A stretch of 64,000 bases of DNA. It comes from Rhodovulum euryhalinum (lineage in GTDB: Bacteria > Pseudomonadota > Alphaproteobacteria > Rhodobacterales > Rhodobacteraceae). Shown one piece after another: positions 53,517 through 63,832 of this stretch. Each line of letters opens with the position of its first letter. The stretch's first letter is position 1. The notes under the pieces were generated by a model. That model had not been told where the DNA came from and ran no database searches. It saw nothing but the letters and a program-made list of their open reading frames with translations. Location: the NCBI RefSeq assembly GCF_004342445.1, contig NZ_SLWW01000013.1, forward strand, positions 51,328-115,327, given 5' to 3'. Made by a program: the position numbers and the translations under genes.

Positions 53517-54382
53517 GCCTTGCGGTCACCGGCGCCACCGGGCTTGTCGGCCGCTTCTTCGTGGAGGAGGCGCGGGCCTCGGGCGAACCCGTCAGCGTTC
53601 TGACCCGCACTCCCCCGCCGCACGGCTTCTTCCCAGGCCCCGTCGCGCACATTCCCTACGCGCTGGGCGACCGGCCCGAGCTGACCGGGATCGACTGTCT
53701 GATCCACTGCGCCTTCGCGCATGTGCCGGGGCGCTATCGCGGCGGCGAGGGCGACGATCCCGAGGGGTTCATGCGTGCCAACCTGACCGGGTCCGTCGCG
53801 CTATTCGAGGCCGCGCGTGCGGCGGGGGTGGCGCGCGTGCTGTTCCTGTCCACCCGCGCGGTCTATGGCGCCTACCCGCCCGGCACCGACCTGTCCGAGG
53901 ACATGGACCCCCGGCCCGACACGCTTTACGGCGAGGTCAAGGCCCGGGCCGAGGACGCGCTGTTCGCGCTTGCCGCCCCCGGCTTCGCCCCCGTGTCCCT
54001 GCGCGCCACCGGCATCTACGGCCCGCCGGGCCCCGGCCAGCGCCACAAATGGGCGGACCTGTTCGACGCTTTCCGGCGCGGCGACCCCATCGTCCCCCGC
54101 CGCGGCACCGAACTGCACGGGGCCGACCTGGCCGCCGCCGCCCGGCTGATCCGCACCGCCCCGGCCAGCGCCGTCGCGGGCCGGGCGATCAACCTGTCGG
54201 ATATCCTGCTTGACCGGCACGACCTGCTGGCGATGCTTGCCGCGGCCGAGGGGCTGGACCATCCCCTGCCGCCAGCAAGCGATGCCCCGGTCAGCGCGAT
54301 GCAGACCGACCGGGCGCATGCGCTGGGCTGGCGGCCGGGCGGGACGGGCCTGTTGCGCACCACCCTGCCCGCCCTGCGCTGA
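53513..54382 (+). CDS. sqdC: NAD-dependent epimerase/dehydratase family protein SqdC
   Basis: A 289-residue extended SDR. GATGLVGRFF binds NAD(P) and the Tyr-x3-Lys pair is in DTLYGEVKARAE. The third gene of the sulfolipid operon, with a 4-base overlap. SqdC of R. sphaeroides is needed for normal sulfolipid but its precise reaction is debated. Confidence 0.85.
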   Translation: MSLAVTGATGLVGRFFVEEARASGEPVSVLTRTPPPHGFFPGPVAHIPYALGDRPELTGIDCLIHCAFAHVPGRYRGGEGDDPEGFMRANLTGSVALFEAARAAGVARVLFLSTRAVYGAYPPGTDLSEDMDPRPDTLYGEVKARAEDALFALAAPGFAPVSLRATGIYGPPGPGQRHKWADLFDAFRRGDPIVPRRGTELHGADLAAAARLIRTAPASAVAGRAINLSDILLDRHDLLAMLAAAEGLDHPLPPASDAPVSAMQTDRAHALGWRPGGTGLLRTTLPALR

Positions 54383-54412
54383 GCGGCGGACGGATCCGGA
54401 CAGGCAGGGTGT

Positions 54413-55084
54413 TCAGCCCGTTTCGATCCCCAGCCGCTCGCGCATGAAGGCAAGTGCCACGCTCAGCCCGTCGGGGGCGATGCCGTGACCAGTACCCTTC
54501 ATCACATGGGCATAGACATCGAATCCCACGGCGCTCAGCGCGTTGCCCGCCTCGGGCAGCGCCGCGATCGGCACCACGTCATCCGCATCGCCATGGACCA
54601 GCAGCACCGGCGGACGCGCAACCATCTCGTCTTCCAGAAGCTCGGGATCCAGCAGCCGCCCCGAGAAGCCCACGATCCCGGCGCAGGCGGGCGCCCTGCG
54701 GGCCCCGACATGCAGCGCCATCATCGTGCCCTGGGAAAAGCCGAACAGCACCGTCCGCATCGGGCTGACCCCCTCGTCCTCGGCGACCGAGTCAAGCCAG
54801 GCGTTCAGATCGTCCACCGCCCGCCCCATGCCCGCGCGGCTCTGCTCCTCGGACGACCCGTCGATCCAGGGAATCGGGAACCACTGATAGCCGAAGGGCA
54901 CGCCGGCGCAGGTTTCGGGCGCGTCGGGGGCCAGGAACGCGGTGCCCGGCATGTGCGGGGCCAGCGGCTCGGCAAGGCCCAGCAGGTCCGCGCCGTTCGC
55001 GCCATAACCGTGCAGAAAGATCACCAGCCGTTCGGCCTCGCCCTTGGCTGCGCCCGCGCGGCCCGCTTGCAATGCCCTCGTCAC
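54413..55084 (-). CDS. Carboxylesterase/phospholipase family alpha/beta hydrolase
   Basis: A 223-residue serine hydrolase of the lysophospholipase/carboxylesterase (YpfH-like) family. Nucleophile Ser117 in FGFSQG, Asp in HGDADDVVP and His200 in KGTGHGI make a complete triad. HGYGANGADL is the oxyanion region. The start is GTG, overlapping the upstream glycosylase stop by 4 bases. The natural substrate is not known. It is convergent with sqdC. Confidence 0.9.
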   Translation of the reverse strand: MTRALQAGRAGAAKGEAERLVIFLHGYGANGADLLGLAEPLAPHMPGTAFLAPDAPETCAGVPFGYQWFPIPWIDGSSEEQSRAGMGRAVDDLNAWLDSVAEDEGVSPMRTVLFGFSQGTMMALHVGARRAPACAGIVGFSGRLLDPELLEDEMVARPPVLLVHGDADDVVPIAALPEAGNALSAVGFDVYAHVMKGTGHGIAPDGLSVALAFMRERLGIETG

Positions 55085-55710
55085 CTGACACCCTCCCGAT
55101 CCTTGGCCACCCGGTAGTAGGCCCAAAGCGCGCGCGCGGCAACCGCCCGCCAGGGCGCCCAGGGCGCGGCCATCTCGCGCAAGGCCCGCTCGGCCGGGCG
55201 GGTCTCGAGCCCGAAAAGCAGCCGCGCGGATTCCTGCAGGGCCAGGTCGGCCGGGGCAAAGACATCCGCCCGGCCGAGCGAGAACATCGCGTAAATCTCG
55301 GCGGTCCATCGCCCGATCCCCGGCACCTCGACAAGGCGGGCGACCACCTCGGCGGAAGGCACGGTGCGAAGCGCCCGATAGTCGATCCCCGCAGCCGCCA
55401 GGGCCTTGGCATAGCGTGCCTTCTGACGCGAAAGCCCGCAGGCCCGCAGCGCCTCTTCCGAGGCCGCGGCAACCGGTTCGGGCGCGACCAGCCCGGCCGC
55501 AGACAGCCGCCCCCAGATCGCATCCGCCGCCGCAACCGAAACCTGCTGGCTCACGATTGCCGACATCAGTGCGGCGAACCCGTCCGCCCGCCGCCGCAGC
55601 GGCAAGGGACCGGTCAGCGCCAGTGCCGTGCCGAAACGCGGCTCGACCCGCACCAGATGCGCCGCGCCTTCCGCAAGGCAGGCCTCGGTCTGGATGATCC
55701 GTTCGTCCAT
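55081..55710 (-). CDS. DNA-3-methyladenine glycosylase (AlkA-type HhH-GPD)
   Basis: A 209-residue base-excision repair glycosylase that removes alkylated purines. The HhH-GPD motif VPGIGRWTAEIYAMFSLGRADVFAPADLAL holds the catalytic Asp155. IVSQQVSVAAADAIW matches the upstream helix of the family. Start at 55710, since earlier in-frame codons give no homologous sequence; MIRAMDE four codons earlier is an alternative. It is coupled to the esterase gene by a 4-base overlap. Confidence 0.88.
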   Translation of the reverse strand: MDERIIQTEACLAEGAAHLVRVEPRFGTALALTGPLPLRRRADGFAALMSAIVSQQVSVAAADAIWGRLSAAGLVAPEPVAAASEEALRACGLSRQKARYAKALAAAGIDYRALRTVPSAEVVARLVEVPGIGRWTAEIYAMFSLGRADVFAPADLALQESARLLFGLETRPAERALREMAAPWAPWRAVAARALWAYYRVAKDREGVR

Positions 55711-55936
55711 GGCCCGGATCATAGGCCGGCAGCGGGCGGGACGCGATAGGCCCCGCACCATCGCCGAACGCTCGACCGCTTTGACCGGCGGGGGGGGGAA
55801 CCCAAGTCGGGGCCGCTGACCCCGCTGCCTGCGCAAGGAATCGCCATCCCGCGCGAGTGGGCACGTGACATGGCGGATGCGTACCTCTATAGTTTGTGGC
55901 AAGGGCTGGAAAGGCCACAACAAGAGGCACCGAGCT

Positions 55937-56512
55937 ATGCAAGATGGCAAGACAAAGAGCAGCTATTCCCGGCGCGGCTTCATCGGCGCGGTGGGCGCCA
56001 GTACGGCGCTTGCGGCCTGTGGCAACGGCGTCGGCAGCAGTGGCGGCGGGCAGATCGACAGCCGGGTAGACGGCACGCGGAACTACCTCTTCAGCCGGTT
56101 CCCCGGCACGATGGACCTGGCAGAGAAGGCACAGGGCATCCTCTGGATGCCGCTGATCACCAAGGCCGGCCTGTGGGTCGGCGGCGCCTACGGGCGCGGC
56201 GCGCTGCGGGTGAACAATGTCACCGTCGACTATTATTCGGCCACCCAGGCAAGCTTTGGCCTGCAGATCGGCGCCCAGCAATACGCGCATGCGCTGTTCT
56301 TCATGACCCCCGAGGCGCTGCGGAAATTCCGCTCTGGCGCAGGCTGGTCGGCCGGGGCGGACCTGGAATATGCCGTGCTCGACGATGCCGGCGCGGTTTC
56401 TGCGGACACGGTGACTTCGCTCGATCCGGTGATCGCGCTGATCTTCGGCCAGCAGGGTCTGATCGTCGGCGCGTCGCTGGAGGGCACCAAGTACACGCGC
56501 ATCATCCCCTGA
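55937..56512 (+). CDS. SYLF/Ysc84-domain lipoprotein with Tat signal
   Basis: A 191-residue lipoprotein. The N-terminus has a twin-arginine motif (SYSRRGFIGAVG) followed by a lipobox (ALAAC). The SYLF (Ysc84) domain spans most of the rest, with AQGILWMPLITKAGLWVGGAYGRGAL and SFGLQIGAQQYAHALFFMTPEALRKF. SYLF proteins bind lipids in eukaryotes and bacteria. AGAGG precedes the chosen ATG; upstream codons have no support. Confidence 0.87.
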   Translation: MQDGKTKSSYSRRGFIGAVGASTALAACGNGVGSSGGGQIDSRVDGTRNYLFSRFPGTMDLAEKAQGILWMPLITKAGLWVGGAYGRGALRVNNVTVDYYSATQASFGLQIGAQQYAHALFFMTPEALRKFRSGAGWSAGADLEYAVLDDAGAVSADTVTSLDPVIALIFGQQGLIVGASLEGTKYTRIIP

Positions 56513-56531
56513 GACGCACCGCGCGGCCGTC

Positions 56532-56861
56532 TCAGCCGGTGCGTGGCGCCCACAGGATGACCGCGGCGCCTGCCAGACAAAGGATTGCGCCGAGGCTGTC
56601 CCATTGATCCGGCCGCTGGCCCTCGACCGCCCAAAGCCATAGCAGGGACGACACGATATAGATCCCGCCATAGACGGCATAGGCGCGCCCTGCGTGATCT
56701 GCGGGGCTGAGCGTCAGCAGCCAGGCGAACACCGCAAGCGACAGCAGCCCCGGGGCAAGCCAGAGTGCGGACCGGTCCAGCCGGATCCACATCCAGAAGG
56801 CAAAGCACCCGGCGATTTCGGCCAGCGCCGCGGCGAAATAGATCAGGACAGACTGCACCAC
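56532..56861 (-). CDS. YnfA family small multi-span membrane protein
   Basis: A 109-residue protein of the UPF0060/YnfA family with four transmembrane segments. Family hallmarks: [43 protein letters not shown] and [19 protein letters not shown]. YnfA is related to SMR efflux pumps. The start is GTG. It is convergent with the SYLF lipoprotein gene, with 19 bases between. Confidence 0.9.
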   Translation of the reverse strand: MVQSVLIYFAAALAEIAGCFAFWMWIRLDRSALWLAPGLLSLAVFAWLLTLSPADHAGRAYAVYGGIYIVSSLLWLWAVEGQRPDQWDSLGAILCLAGAAVILWAPRTG

Positions 56862-56896
56862 GCCCCCTTGCCTGCGCGGCCCTGACCGCGCCGCCG

Positions 56897-57769
56897 TTAG
56901 CCCATCGCGCGCAGCCGCCGGATCAGGCTCGACGTGTCCCAGCGCCCGCCGCCCAGCTTTTGCACATCCTTGTAGAACTGGTCCACCAGCGCGGTGACCG
57001 GCAGGCTGGCGCCGGTCTCGTTCGCGGTGTCCAGGCAGATGCCCAGATCCTTGCGCATCCAGTCGACCGCGAAGCCAAAATCAAAGCGGTCCTCGATCAT
57101 CGTCTCGTAGCGGTTGACCATCTGCCAGCTTCCGGCCGCGCCGCCGCCGATCACCTCGACCACCGCCCGTCCATCCAGTCCGGCCTTCTCGGCGAAATGC
57201 AGCCCCTCGGCCAGCCCCTGCACCAGCCCCGCGATGCAGATCTGGTTGACCATCTTGGTCAGCTGCCCAGCCCCGCTGTCACCCAGCCGCCGGCAGAGCT
57301 TGGCGTAAGACCCGATCACCGGTTCGGCACGGACATAGGGCGCCTCGTCGCCGCCGCACATCACCACAAGCTGGCCGTTCTCGGCCCCTGCCTGCCCGCC
57401 CGAGACCGGCGCGTCGACGAAGGCCACGCCCCGGTCGGCCGCAAGGCCATGCATCTCGCGGGTGACGGCGGCCGAGACGGTGGTATGATCGACGAAGACC
57501 GCCCCCCGGTCCATGCCCGCAAACGCGCCGTCAAGCCCGGTGCAGACCGCGCGCAGGTCGTCGTCATTGCCGACACAGGCCATCACGAATTCGGCGCCGC
57601 TTGCGGCCTCGGCGGGGGTCGGGGCGGATCTGCCGCCATGCTGGGCAACCCAGGCCTCGGCCTTGGCGGCGGTGCGGTTGTAGACGGTGACCGCGTGGCC
57701 GCTGGCGGCCAGATGGCCCGCCATCGGATAGCCCATCACCCCCAGCCCCAGGAATGTGACTTTCGCCAT
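56897..57769 (-). CDS. NAD(P)-dependent 3-hydroxyisobutyrate/tartronate-semialdehyde dehydrogenase family
   Basis: A 290-residue beta-hydroxyacid dehydrogenase. [18 protein letters not shown] binds the cofactor, [16 protein letters not shown] is the substrate-binding signature, and the catalytic Lys is in [11 protein letters not shown]. The exact substrate (3-hydroxyisobutyrate, tartronate semialdehyde or glyoxylate/succinic semialdehyde) cannot be told. Start at 57769, where GGAGGAG lies just upstream. It is divergent from the acylase gene. Confidence 0.9.
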   Translation of the reverse strand: MAKVTFLGLGVMGYPMAGHLAASGHAVTVYNRTAAKAEAWVAQHGGRSAPTPAEAASGAEFVMACVGNDDDLRAVCTGLDGAFAGMDRGAVFVDHTTVSAAVTREMHGLAADRGVAFVDAPVSGGQAGAENGQLVVMCGGDEAPYVRAEPVIGSYAKLCRRLGDSGAGQLTKMVNQICIAGLVQGLAEGLHFAEKAGLDGRAVVEVIGGGAAGSWQMVNRYETMIEDRFDFGFAVDWMRKDLGICLDTANETGASLPVTALVDQFYKDVQKLGGGRWDTSSLIRRLRAMG

Positions 57770-57848
57770 TGGCTCCTCCCCTCGTTGCAGTCGGTGGCGT
57801 TTGCCCCTAACTAACGGCCCCAGTCGGGGCGTCAACAACGGGGCGGAG

Positions 57849-60317
57849 ATGGCCGCGCTATTCCGGTGGCTTCTGCGGCTGTTCACGGCCGCTGTGATCC
57901 TGGCCGTCCTGGCCGGCGGCACGGTCTATTACCTGGCCGCGCGCTCGCTGCCCGAGTACGAGGCGACCCTTGCGGCGCCAGGCCTGGATGCGCCGGTCGA
58001 GATCGTGCGCGACAATGCCAACGTGCCCCATGTCTTCGGCGCGTCCGACAAGGACGTGTTCTTCGGCCTGGGCTTTGCCCATGCCCAGGACCGGTTGTGG
58101 CAGATGACCGTGCTGCGGCGTACCGCACAGGGGCGGCTGTCCGAGAACTTTGGCGCCGAGACGCTGAAGATCGACGAACTGGTGCGGCGGCTTGACCTTT
58201 ACGGGCTGGCGCAAAGTTCGGTCAAGGCGCAGGATCCCTATGCGGCGGGCGCGTTGCAGGCCTATGCGGACGGGGTGAACGCCTGGATCGCGCGGGTCAA
58301 TTCCGATGCCCGCGGCCGGGGCGCGCCCGAGTTCTTCCTTTTCCCGCCAGAGGTGGCGCTGTGGCAGCCAGCCGATTCGATCGCCATCGCCAAGCTGATG
58401 GGGCTGCGGCTCTCGACCCATCTGGAGACCGAAGTGCTGCGCGCGCGCGTCTCGCTGCTGATCGACCCCGAGCGGGTGCGCGACATCCTGCCCGACGCGC
58501 CGGGCACGGGGCTGGCCGCCCTGCCCGACTATTCCGACATCGCCCCCGGCGTCGTGCCCTCGGCCGCGCCGCTGAGCCGCATGGCCGGGGGGGCGCTGTC
58601 CCCCTTTGCCCCGCGCGCCTTCGCGTCGGCCTCGAACGTGTTCGCCGCAGCGCCGACACGGTCGGCCGCGGGGGGCACGCTGCTGGCCAACGATCCCCAT
58701 CTGGGCTTTTCGGCGCCCGCGATCTGGTATCTGGCGCGGCTGGAACTGGCCACCGGCGGGGTGATCGGCGGCACCATCCCGGGGATGCCGATGATCCTTG
58801 CGGGGCGGTCGGCGCATCTGGGTTGGGGGATGGCGTCGTCCTACCTGGACGATCAGGACGTGTTCCTGGAGCAGCTTAACCCAGACAACCCCGAGGAATA
58901 CCGCACACCGGACGGGTTCGAACCCTTCGAGACCCGGCGCACGATCATCCGCGTCGCCGAGGCCGAGCCGGTGACGATCACCATGCGCTGGACCGCGAAC
59001 GGCCCGGTCCTGCCGGGGGACCATTTCGGCCTGGGGTCGATCACACCGCCCGGCCATGTCACGGCACTTGGCTGGACCCTGCTGAACGGCGCCGATACCT
59101 CGGTCAGCGCCGCGCTGAAACTGATGCGCGCGCGCAGCGTCGACGAGGCGTTGGAAACCGGGCGGTTCTACATCGCGCCCTCGCAGAACCTGATGGTGGT
59201 GGACCAGGACACCATCGCGATGCAGACCATCGGGGCGATGCCCCGCAGGCTGGCCGGTCATCAGAGCGAAGGCCGCCTGCCGGTCCCCGGCTGGAAGGAC
59301 GAGAACCGCTGGCAGGGCTGGCTGAACTATGCCGCGAACCCGCGCTTTCGTGCGCCCGAAAGCGGCATCCTCGGCAACACCAACAACAAGCTGGTGGAAC
59401 GTCCCTTTCCGCTGCATGTCAGCCATGACTGGGGCGACACCCAGCGGATCGAACGCTGGAAGGCGCTGATGGAGCGCCGATCGGTCCATACCCGCGAAAG
59501 CTTCATCGAGGCACAGTTGGACACCGTGTCCTTCACTGCGCAGTCGCTGTTGCCGCTGATCGCGGGCGATCTGTGGTTCACCGGGGATCCAGCGCCCGCC
59601 GGCAGCCCCGAGCGGCGGCGCCAGCGCGCGCTGGAACTGCTGGCGGCCTGGAATGGCGAGATGAACGAGCATCTGCCCGAACCGCTGATCTATGCCGCCT
59701 GGCTGCGCCAGTTGCAGGACAGGCTGATCCGCGACGAACTGGGCCCGCTGGCCGTCGAGTTCACCCATGTCGACCCCGTCTTCATCGAGCGCGTGTTCCG
59801 CGACATCGACGGCGCCGGGGCCTGGTGCGACATCCGCCAGTCGGGGGCTGTCGAAACCTGCACCGAGATGGCGCGGCGGTCGCTGGACGAGGCGCTGTTG
59901 TGGCTGGACGAGACCTATGGCGGGTCGCTTGAATCCTTGCGCTGGGGCACGGCGCATCAGGCGTGGCACGATCACCCGGTGCTGGGCGAGGTGCCGTTCG
60001 TGAAGTGGTTCGTGAACATCCGCCAGCCGACCTCGGGGGGCGACAACACGCTGAACCGCGGGCTGACCCGTGGTACCGGCCCCGAACCCTTTGCCAATGT
60101 CCATGGCGCGGGATTCCGCGGCGTCTACGACTTCGCCGATCCGGACAGCTCGGTCTTCGTGATCTCGACGGGGCAGTCGGGTCATCCGCTCAGCCGCCAC
60201 TACGACGACCTGGGCGAACTGTGGCGGCGCGGAGAGTATATCCCGATGTCGCTGGACCCCGCCCTTGCGCGGGCGGCGGCGGTGGGCGTGACGCGGCTGG
60301 TGCCCGGGGCGGAGTGA
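57849..60317 (+). CDS. Penicillin amidase family N-terminal nucleophile hydrolase
   Basis: An 822-residue precursor of the penicillin/acyl-homoserine-lactone acylase family. An N-terminal anchor (about 5-27) is followed by the alpha-chain (NVPHVFGASDKDVFFGLGFAHAQDRLWQM). The likely cleavage/nucleophile point is Ser262-Asn263 in FASASNVF, followed by LLANDPHLGF, as in the family. Self-cleavage would give alpha and beta chains. The substrate could be an acyl homoserine lactone, a lipopeptide or an amide; it cannot be fixed. Confidence 0.88.
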   Translation: MAALFRWLLRLFTAAVILAVLAGGTVYYLAARSLPEYEATLAAPGLDAPVEIVRDNANVPHVFGASDKDVFFGLGFAHAQDRLWQMTVLRRTAQGRLSENFGAETLKIDELVRRLDLYGLAQSSVKAQDPYAAGALQAYADGVNAWIARVNSDARGRGAPEFFLFPPEVALWQPADSIAIAKLMGLRLSTHLETEVLRARVSLLIDPERVRDILPDAPGTGLAALPDYSDIAPGVVPSAAPLSRMAGGALSPFAPRAFASASNVFAAAPTRSAAGGTLLANDPHLGFSAPAIWYLARLELATGGVIGGTIPGMPMILAGRSAHLGWGMASSYLDDQDVFLEQLNPDNPEEYRTPDGFEPFETRRTIIRVAEAEPVTITMRWTANGPVLPGDHFGLGSITPPGHVTALGWTLLNGADTSVSAALKLMRARSVDEALETGRFYIAPSQNLMVVDQDTIAMQTIGAMPRRLAGHQSEGRLPVPGWKDENRWQGWLNYAANPRFRAPESGILGNTNNKLVERPFPLHVSHDWGDTQRIERWKALMERRSVHTRESFIEAQLDTVSFTAQSLLPLIAGDLWFTGDPAPAGSPERRRQRALELLAAWNGEMNEHLPEPLIYAAWLRQLQDRLIRDELGPLAVEFTHVDPVFIERVFRDIDGAGAWCDIRQSGAVETCTEMARRSLDEALLWLDETYGGSLESLRWGTAHQAWHDHPVLGEVPFVKWFVNIRQPTSGGDNTLNRGLTRGTGPEPFANVHGAGFRGVYDFADPDSSVFVISTGQSGHPLSRHYDDLGELWRRGEYIPMSLDPALARAAAVGVTRLVPGAE

Positions 60318-60338
60318 GGCGCGGCCCCTGCCCTGACT

Positions 60339-60923
60339 CTAGCTGCCCCAGATCTTGCGCACGTAGTTGCGCGTCTCGTCATAGGGCGGCACGCCGCCGT
60401 GCTTTTCGACCGCCTCGGGCCCGGCATTATAGGCGGCAAGCGCCAGCCTCCAGGACCGGAACCGGTCGAACTGGCGGCGCAGATAGCGCGCGCCACCATC
60501 CAGATTGGCCCGCGGATCGCGCGGGTCAACGCCCAGCCGACGCGCCGTCTCGGGCATGAGCTGCGCCAGCCCGATTGCCCCCTTGTGCGACACCGCCCCG
60601 TGGTTCCACGCCGATTCCTGCTGCACGAGCCTCAGGAACAGATCTTCCGGCACCCCGTGGCGCCGCGCGGCCGTGCGGGCGAGATCCAGATATTCGCCAC
60701 GATACCTGCCCGTATAGGCAAGGTTGCCGCCCGCCGAAGGCGTGATCACCTGCTGCGGCTGAAGCCGGATGGAATTGGCATATTGTTGTGCCGCGCGCCC
60801 GTCGAGGACGCGGGTCTGCGACTTGAAGAGCGCAGCGCGAGCCTTGGAAGACACGGTGGTGTCGGCAAGGGCAGACGATGCCGCAAGCCCGATCAGCGTC
60901 AGGGCAGCCATGAAGTTCCGCAA
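60339..60923 (-). CDS. Lytic transglycosylase (SLT family)
   Basis: A 194-residue exported enzyme that cleaves glycan strands to anhydro-muropeptides. Signal peptide 1-20 (ALA-DT). SLT domain from about 85, with catalytic Glu103 in [26 protein letters not shown] and the C-terminal [25 protein letters not shown]. The start is TTG at 60923, preferred because it supplies the basic n-region and has GAGGG upstream; ATG 60911 is the alternative. It is divergent from ssb. Confidence 0.9.
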   Translation of the reverse strand: MRNFMAALTLIGLAASSALADTTVSSKARAALFKSQTRVLDGRAAQQYANSIRLQPQQVITPSAGGNLAYTGRYRGEYLDLARTAARRHGVPEDLFLRLVQQESAWNHGAVSHKGAIGLAQLMPETARRLGVDPRDPRANLDGGARYLRRQFDRFRSWRLALAAYNAGPEAVEKHGGVPPYDETRNYVRKIWGS

Positions 60924-61113
60924 CGCCGTCCCTCTTCCGCGTGCTTGCTTCGAACGGCGGCACTATAGGCAAAAACGCGGTCCTGGGCCAGCCCCCGGGT
61001 GCGCAGCCCCGCAGCGCCCGGCCCGGCGGGTGCGGATTTTCGCCTTCCCTTATCCCCGGCGGGGTGGTGTAACGGGAAAAAGCGACAGTTCAGATTCGAC
61101 AGGGGGCACGCAG

Positions 61114-61611
61114 ATGGCGGGTTCGGTCAACAAGGTCATCCTCATCGGCAATCTCGGCCGCGACCCCGAGGTGCGCAGCTTTCCGAGTGGCGGCAAGGTG
61201 TGCAACCTGCGCATCGCCACCTCGGAAAACTGGAAGGACCGCACCACCGGCGAGCGGCGCGAGAAGACCGAGTGGCACTCGGTCGCGATCTTTTCCGAAC
61301 CTCTGGTCCGGATCGCCGAGCAGTATCTGCGCAAGGGGTCCAAGGTCTATATCGAGGGCCAGCTCGAGACCCGCAAATGGCAGGACCAGTCCGGGCAGGA
61401 CCGCTATTCGACCGAGGTCGTCCTGCGCCCCTATCGCGGCGAGCTGACGCTGCTCGACAGCCGGTCCGAGGGCGGCAGTGGCGGGGGCGGCGGCTATGGC
61501 AGTGGCGGCTATGGCCAGGGCGGTTATGACGACCGGCGCGGCGACGATTTCGGCGGGGGCGGCCCGGGGCCGGCGCCCGCGGGCGATCTTGACGACGAGA
61601 TCCCGTTCTAG
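61114..61611 (+). CDS. ssb: Single-stranded DNA-binding protein
   Basis: A 165-residue OB-fold protein (about 1-112: [41 protein letters not shown]). A Gly-rich linker follows, and the acidic tip DLDDEIPF is the conserved partner-binding end. AGGGGG precedes the ATG. Essential for replication, recombination and repair. Confidence 0.97.
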   Translation: MAGSVNKVILIGNLGRDPEVRSFPSGGKVCNLRIATSENWKDRTTGERREKTEWHSVAIFSEPLVRIAEQYLRKGSKVYIEGQLETRKWQDQSGQDRYSTEVVLRPYRGELTLLDSRSEGGSGGGGGYGSGGYGQGGYDDRRGDDFGGGGPGPAPAGDLDDEIPF

Positions 61612-61647
61612 GGTGACCCAAGCGGCCCGCACGGCCGGGCGAGAGCG

Positions 61648-62733
61648 ATGACCTGGTCCTTTTCCATCGGCCGTCTGTTCGGCTCGGAACTGAAGGTGCA
61701 TGCCACCTTCTTCCTCCTGCTGGCCTGGATCGGGGCCGCTGCCTGGCTGGCGGCAGGGCCGGTGGCGGCGCTCGTCAACATCGTGTTCGTCCTGGCGCTG
61801 TTCGCCTGCGTGGTGGCGCATGAATTCGGTCATGCCCTGATGGCGCGCCGCTTCGGGATCGCGACGCCGGACATCACGCTGCTGCCGATCGGGGGCCTTG
61901 CCCGGCTTGACCGGATGCCGGAAAAGCCGGGGCAGGAAATCGCGGTCGCGCTCGCGGGCCCGGCGGTGAACGTGGTGATCTGGGCGCTGCTGGTGATGCT
62001 GGGCGCCGAGACCGACCTGGACAGGCTGGCCGCGCTGGAACAGGGCGGCATCGCCGGGTTCTGGGGCAAGCTGGCCGCGGTGAACCTGTTCCTGGTGCTG
62101 TTCAACATGATCCCCGCCTTTCCGATGGATGGCGGCCGGGTGTTCCGGGCCGCGCTGGCCTACGGCATGGGCCGCGTCGCCGCCACCCGGCTTGCGGCAC
62201 GGTCGGGCCAGGTGCTGGCCTTCGTCTTCGGCTTCCTCGGGCTGACCTGGGGCAGCCCTGTTCTAGTGCTGATCGCGATCTTCGTCTTCATCGCCGCGGG
62301 CGCCGAAAGTGCCGATGTCAGCCTGCGCGACATGGCCCGCCACCTGCGGGCGCGGGATGCCATGATCACCCAGTTCGAGGCGTTGCACCCCTCGGATACG
62401 CTGCAGGTGGCCTCGAACGCGGTGATCCGCACCACGCAGCACGAGTTCCCGGTCATGGATGCGGACGGCGGCCTGCTTGGATTCCTGACCCGGAACGCCC
62501 TGTTCGCCGCGCTTGCCGAGGGAAACCGGATGCGCCCGATCGCCGGGGCGATGACCGAGGGTATTCCCGCCGTCCCGCTGGCCGCGCCGCTGGACGCTGC
62601 GCTCGACGCGCTGCAGGACACCGGCGCCCCGGCGGTGGCGGTGACCGAACCCTCGGGGCGGATGGTCGGCTATATCACGCGCGAGAATATCGGCGAGTTG
62701 ATGGTGATATCGGGCCGCGAACGGCGGGTGTGA
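61648..62733 (+). CDS. Site-2 protease family membrane metalloprotease with CBS domains
   Basis: A 361-residue M50 protein of the SpoIVFB-like type. Zn motif HEFGH at residues 58-62 in segment 2, then NMIPAFPMDGGRVFRAAL. Two CBS domains lie at about 230-350 and could bind adenine nucleotides. It is separate from RseP (no PDZ). It follows ssb by 36 bases and may be co-transcribed. Confidence 0.9.
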   Translation: MTWSFSIGRLFGSELKVHATFFLLLAWIGAAAWLAAGPVAALVNIVFVLALFACVVAHEFGHALMARRFGIATPDITLLPIGGLARLDRMPEKPGQEIAVALAGPAVNVVIWALLVMLGAETDLDRLAALEQGGIAGFWGKLAAVNLFLVLFNMIPAFPMDGGRVFRAALAYGMGRVAATRLAARSGQVLAFVFGFLGLTWGSPVLVLIAIFVFIAAGAESADVSLRDMARHLRARDAMITQFEALHPSDTLQVASNAVIRTTQHEFPVMDADGGLLGFLTRNALFAALAEGNRMRPIAGAMTEGIPAVPLAAPLDAALDALQDTGAPAVAVTEPSGRMVGYITRENIGELMVISGRERRV

Positions 62734-62752
62734 CACCGGCCGCGGCGGACGT

Positions 62753-63709
62753 TCACCGCGATGCCAGCGCCTGTTCCCGCGCCGCCCTGAGCCGGACGAA
62801 ATCCTCGCCCGCGTGATAGCTCGACCGGGTCAGCGGTGTCGCCGAGACCATCAGGAAGCCCTTGCCATAGGCGGCCTTTTCGTAGGCGGCGAACTCCTCG
62901 GGGGTCACGAAACGGGCAACCGCGTGGTGTTTCGGCGTCGGCTGCAGGTACTGCCCGATGGTCAGGAAATCCACATTCGCCGCGCGCAGGTCGTCCATGA
63001 CCTGGAGCACGGCCTGGCGATCCTCGCCAAGCCCGACCATGATGCCCGACTTGGTGAACATCCCCGGGTCGATCTCCTTGACCCGTTGCAAGAGCCGGAG
63101 CGATTGGAAATAGCGCGCGCCGGGGCGCACCTCGGGATAGAGGCCGGGCACGGTTTCGAGGTTGTGATTGAACACGTCGGGTTTCGCCGCAACCACGGTT
63201 TCAAGCGCCGATGCGGGGCATTTCAGGAAATCGGGCGTCAGCACCTCGATCGTGGTGCCGGGCGCGCGGTGGCGGGTGGCGCGGATGGTCTGGGCGAAAT
63301 GCTCGGCCCCCCCGTCGTCAAGATCGTCGCGGTCGACCGAGGTGATCACCACGTGGCGCAGGCCCAGCCGCGCCACCGCCTCTGCCACCCGGCCCGGTTC
63401 GAACGGGTCGAGTGCGTCGGGCCGCCCGGTGGCGACATTGCAGAAGGTGCAGCCGCGGGTGCAGATCTCGCCCATGATCATCATCGTCGCATGGCCATGC
63501 GCCCAACATTCGCCCACGTTCGGGCAGCCAGCCTCTTCGCAGACCGTGGCAAGCCCGTGTTCGCGGATGATCCGGTGCGTATCCTGATAGCCCTGCCCGC
63601 CCGGCGCGCGCACCCGGATCCAGGCGGGTTTCTTCGGCTGGGCGTTGTCGGGGCGGTGCGCCTTTTCCGGGTGGCGCTGGTCGGGGATCGTGATATCGCG
63701 CGGGCGCAT
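62753..63709 (-). CDS. lipA: Lipoyl synthase LipA
   Basis: A 318-residue radical SAM enzyme inserting two sulfurs into octanoyl chains on lipoyl domains. The auxiliary cluster motif is [12 protein letters not shown] and the SAM cluster motif is CTRGCTFC (CxxxCxxC). [20 protein letters not shown] is also typical. Start at 63709 with AGGAGG 4-5 bases upstream; longer starts lack support. It serves the complexes whose E3 is encoded at 15717-17111. Confidence 0.95.
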   Translation of the reverse strand: MRPRDITIPDQRHPEKAHRPDNAQPKKPAWIRVRAPGGQGYQDTHRIIREHGLATVCEEAGCPNVGECWAHGHATMMIMGEICTRGCTFCNVATGRPDALDPFEPGRVAEAVARLGLRHVVITSVDRDDLDDGGAEHFAQTIRATRHRAPGTTIEVLTPDFLKCPASALETVVAAKPDVFNHNLETVPGLYPEVRPGARYFQSLRLLQRVKEIDPGMFTKSGIMVGLGEDRQAVLQVMDDLRAANVDFLTIGQYLQPTPKHHAVARFVTPEEFAAYEKAAYGKGFLMVSATPLTRSSYHAGEDFVRLRAAREQALASR

Positions 63710-63781
63710 GGGGCCTCCTGTGCTTGCGCCCTCACATAACTCCCGCAGGACCGCTTGTCCAATCCCGGCGCACATGCCGCC

Positions 63782-63805
63782 GGGCGCCGGGCAAGACCGG
63801 CGCCC
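63782..63805. terminator. GC-rich hairpin between the chemoreceptor gene and lipA
   Basis: GGGCGCCGG (63782-63790) with CCGGCGCCC (63797-63805), a perfect 9-bp stem with loop GCAAGA. It lies 27 bases past the chemoreceptor stop on the - strand. No T-run follows, so its role as a terminator is uncertain. Confidence 0.45.
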
Positions 63806-63832
63806 TGACGCGTGACGCCGCAGGGGGCGCGA

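Noticed and set aside
57858..60200. A 780-codon open frame on the - strand
   Set aside because: Antisense to the penicillin amidase family gene, with shadow-type composition and no domain.
61060..61113. SOS/LexA box upstream of ssb
   Set aside because: Only one GTTC half-site is present; the GTTC-N7-GTTC pattern known in Rhodobacter is not met.
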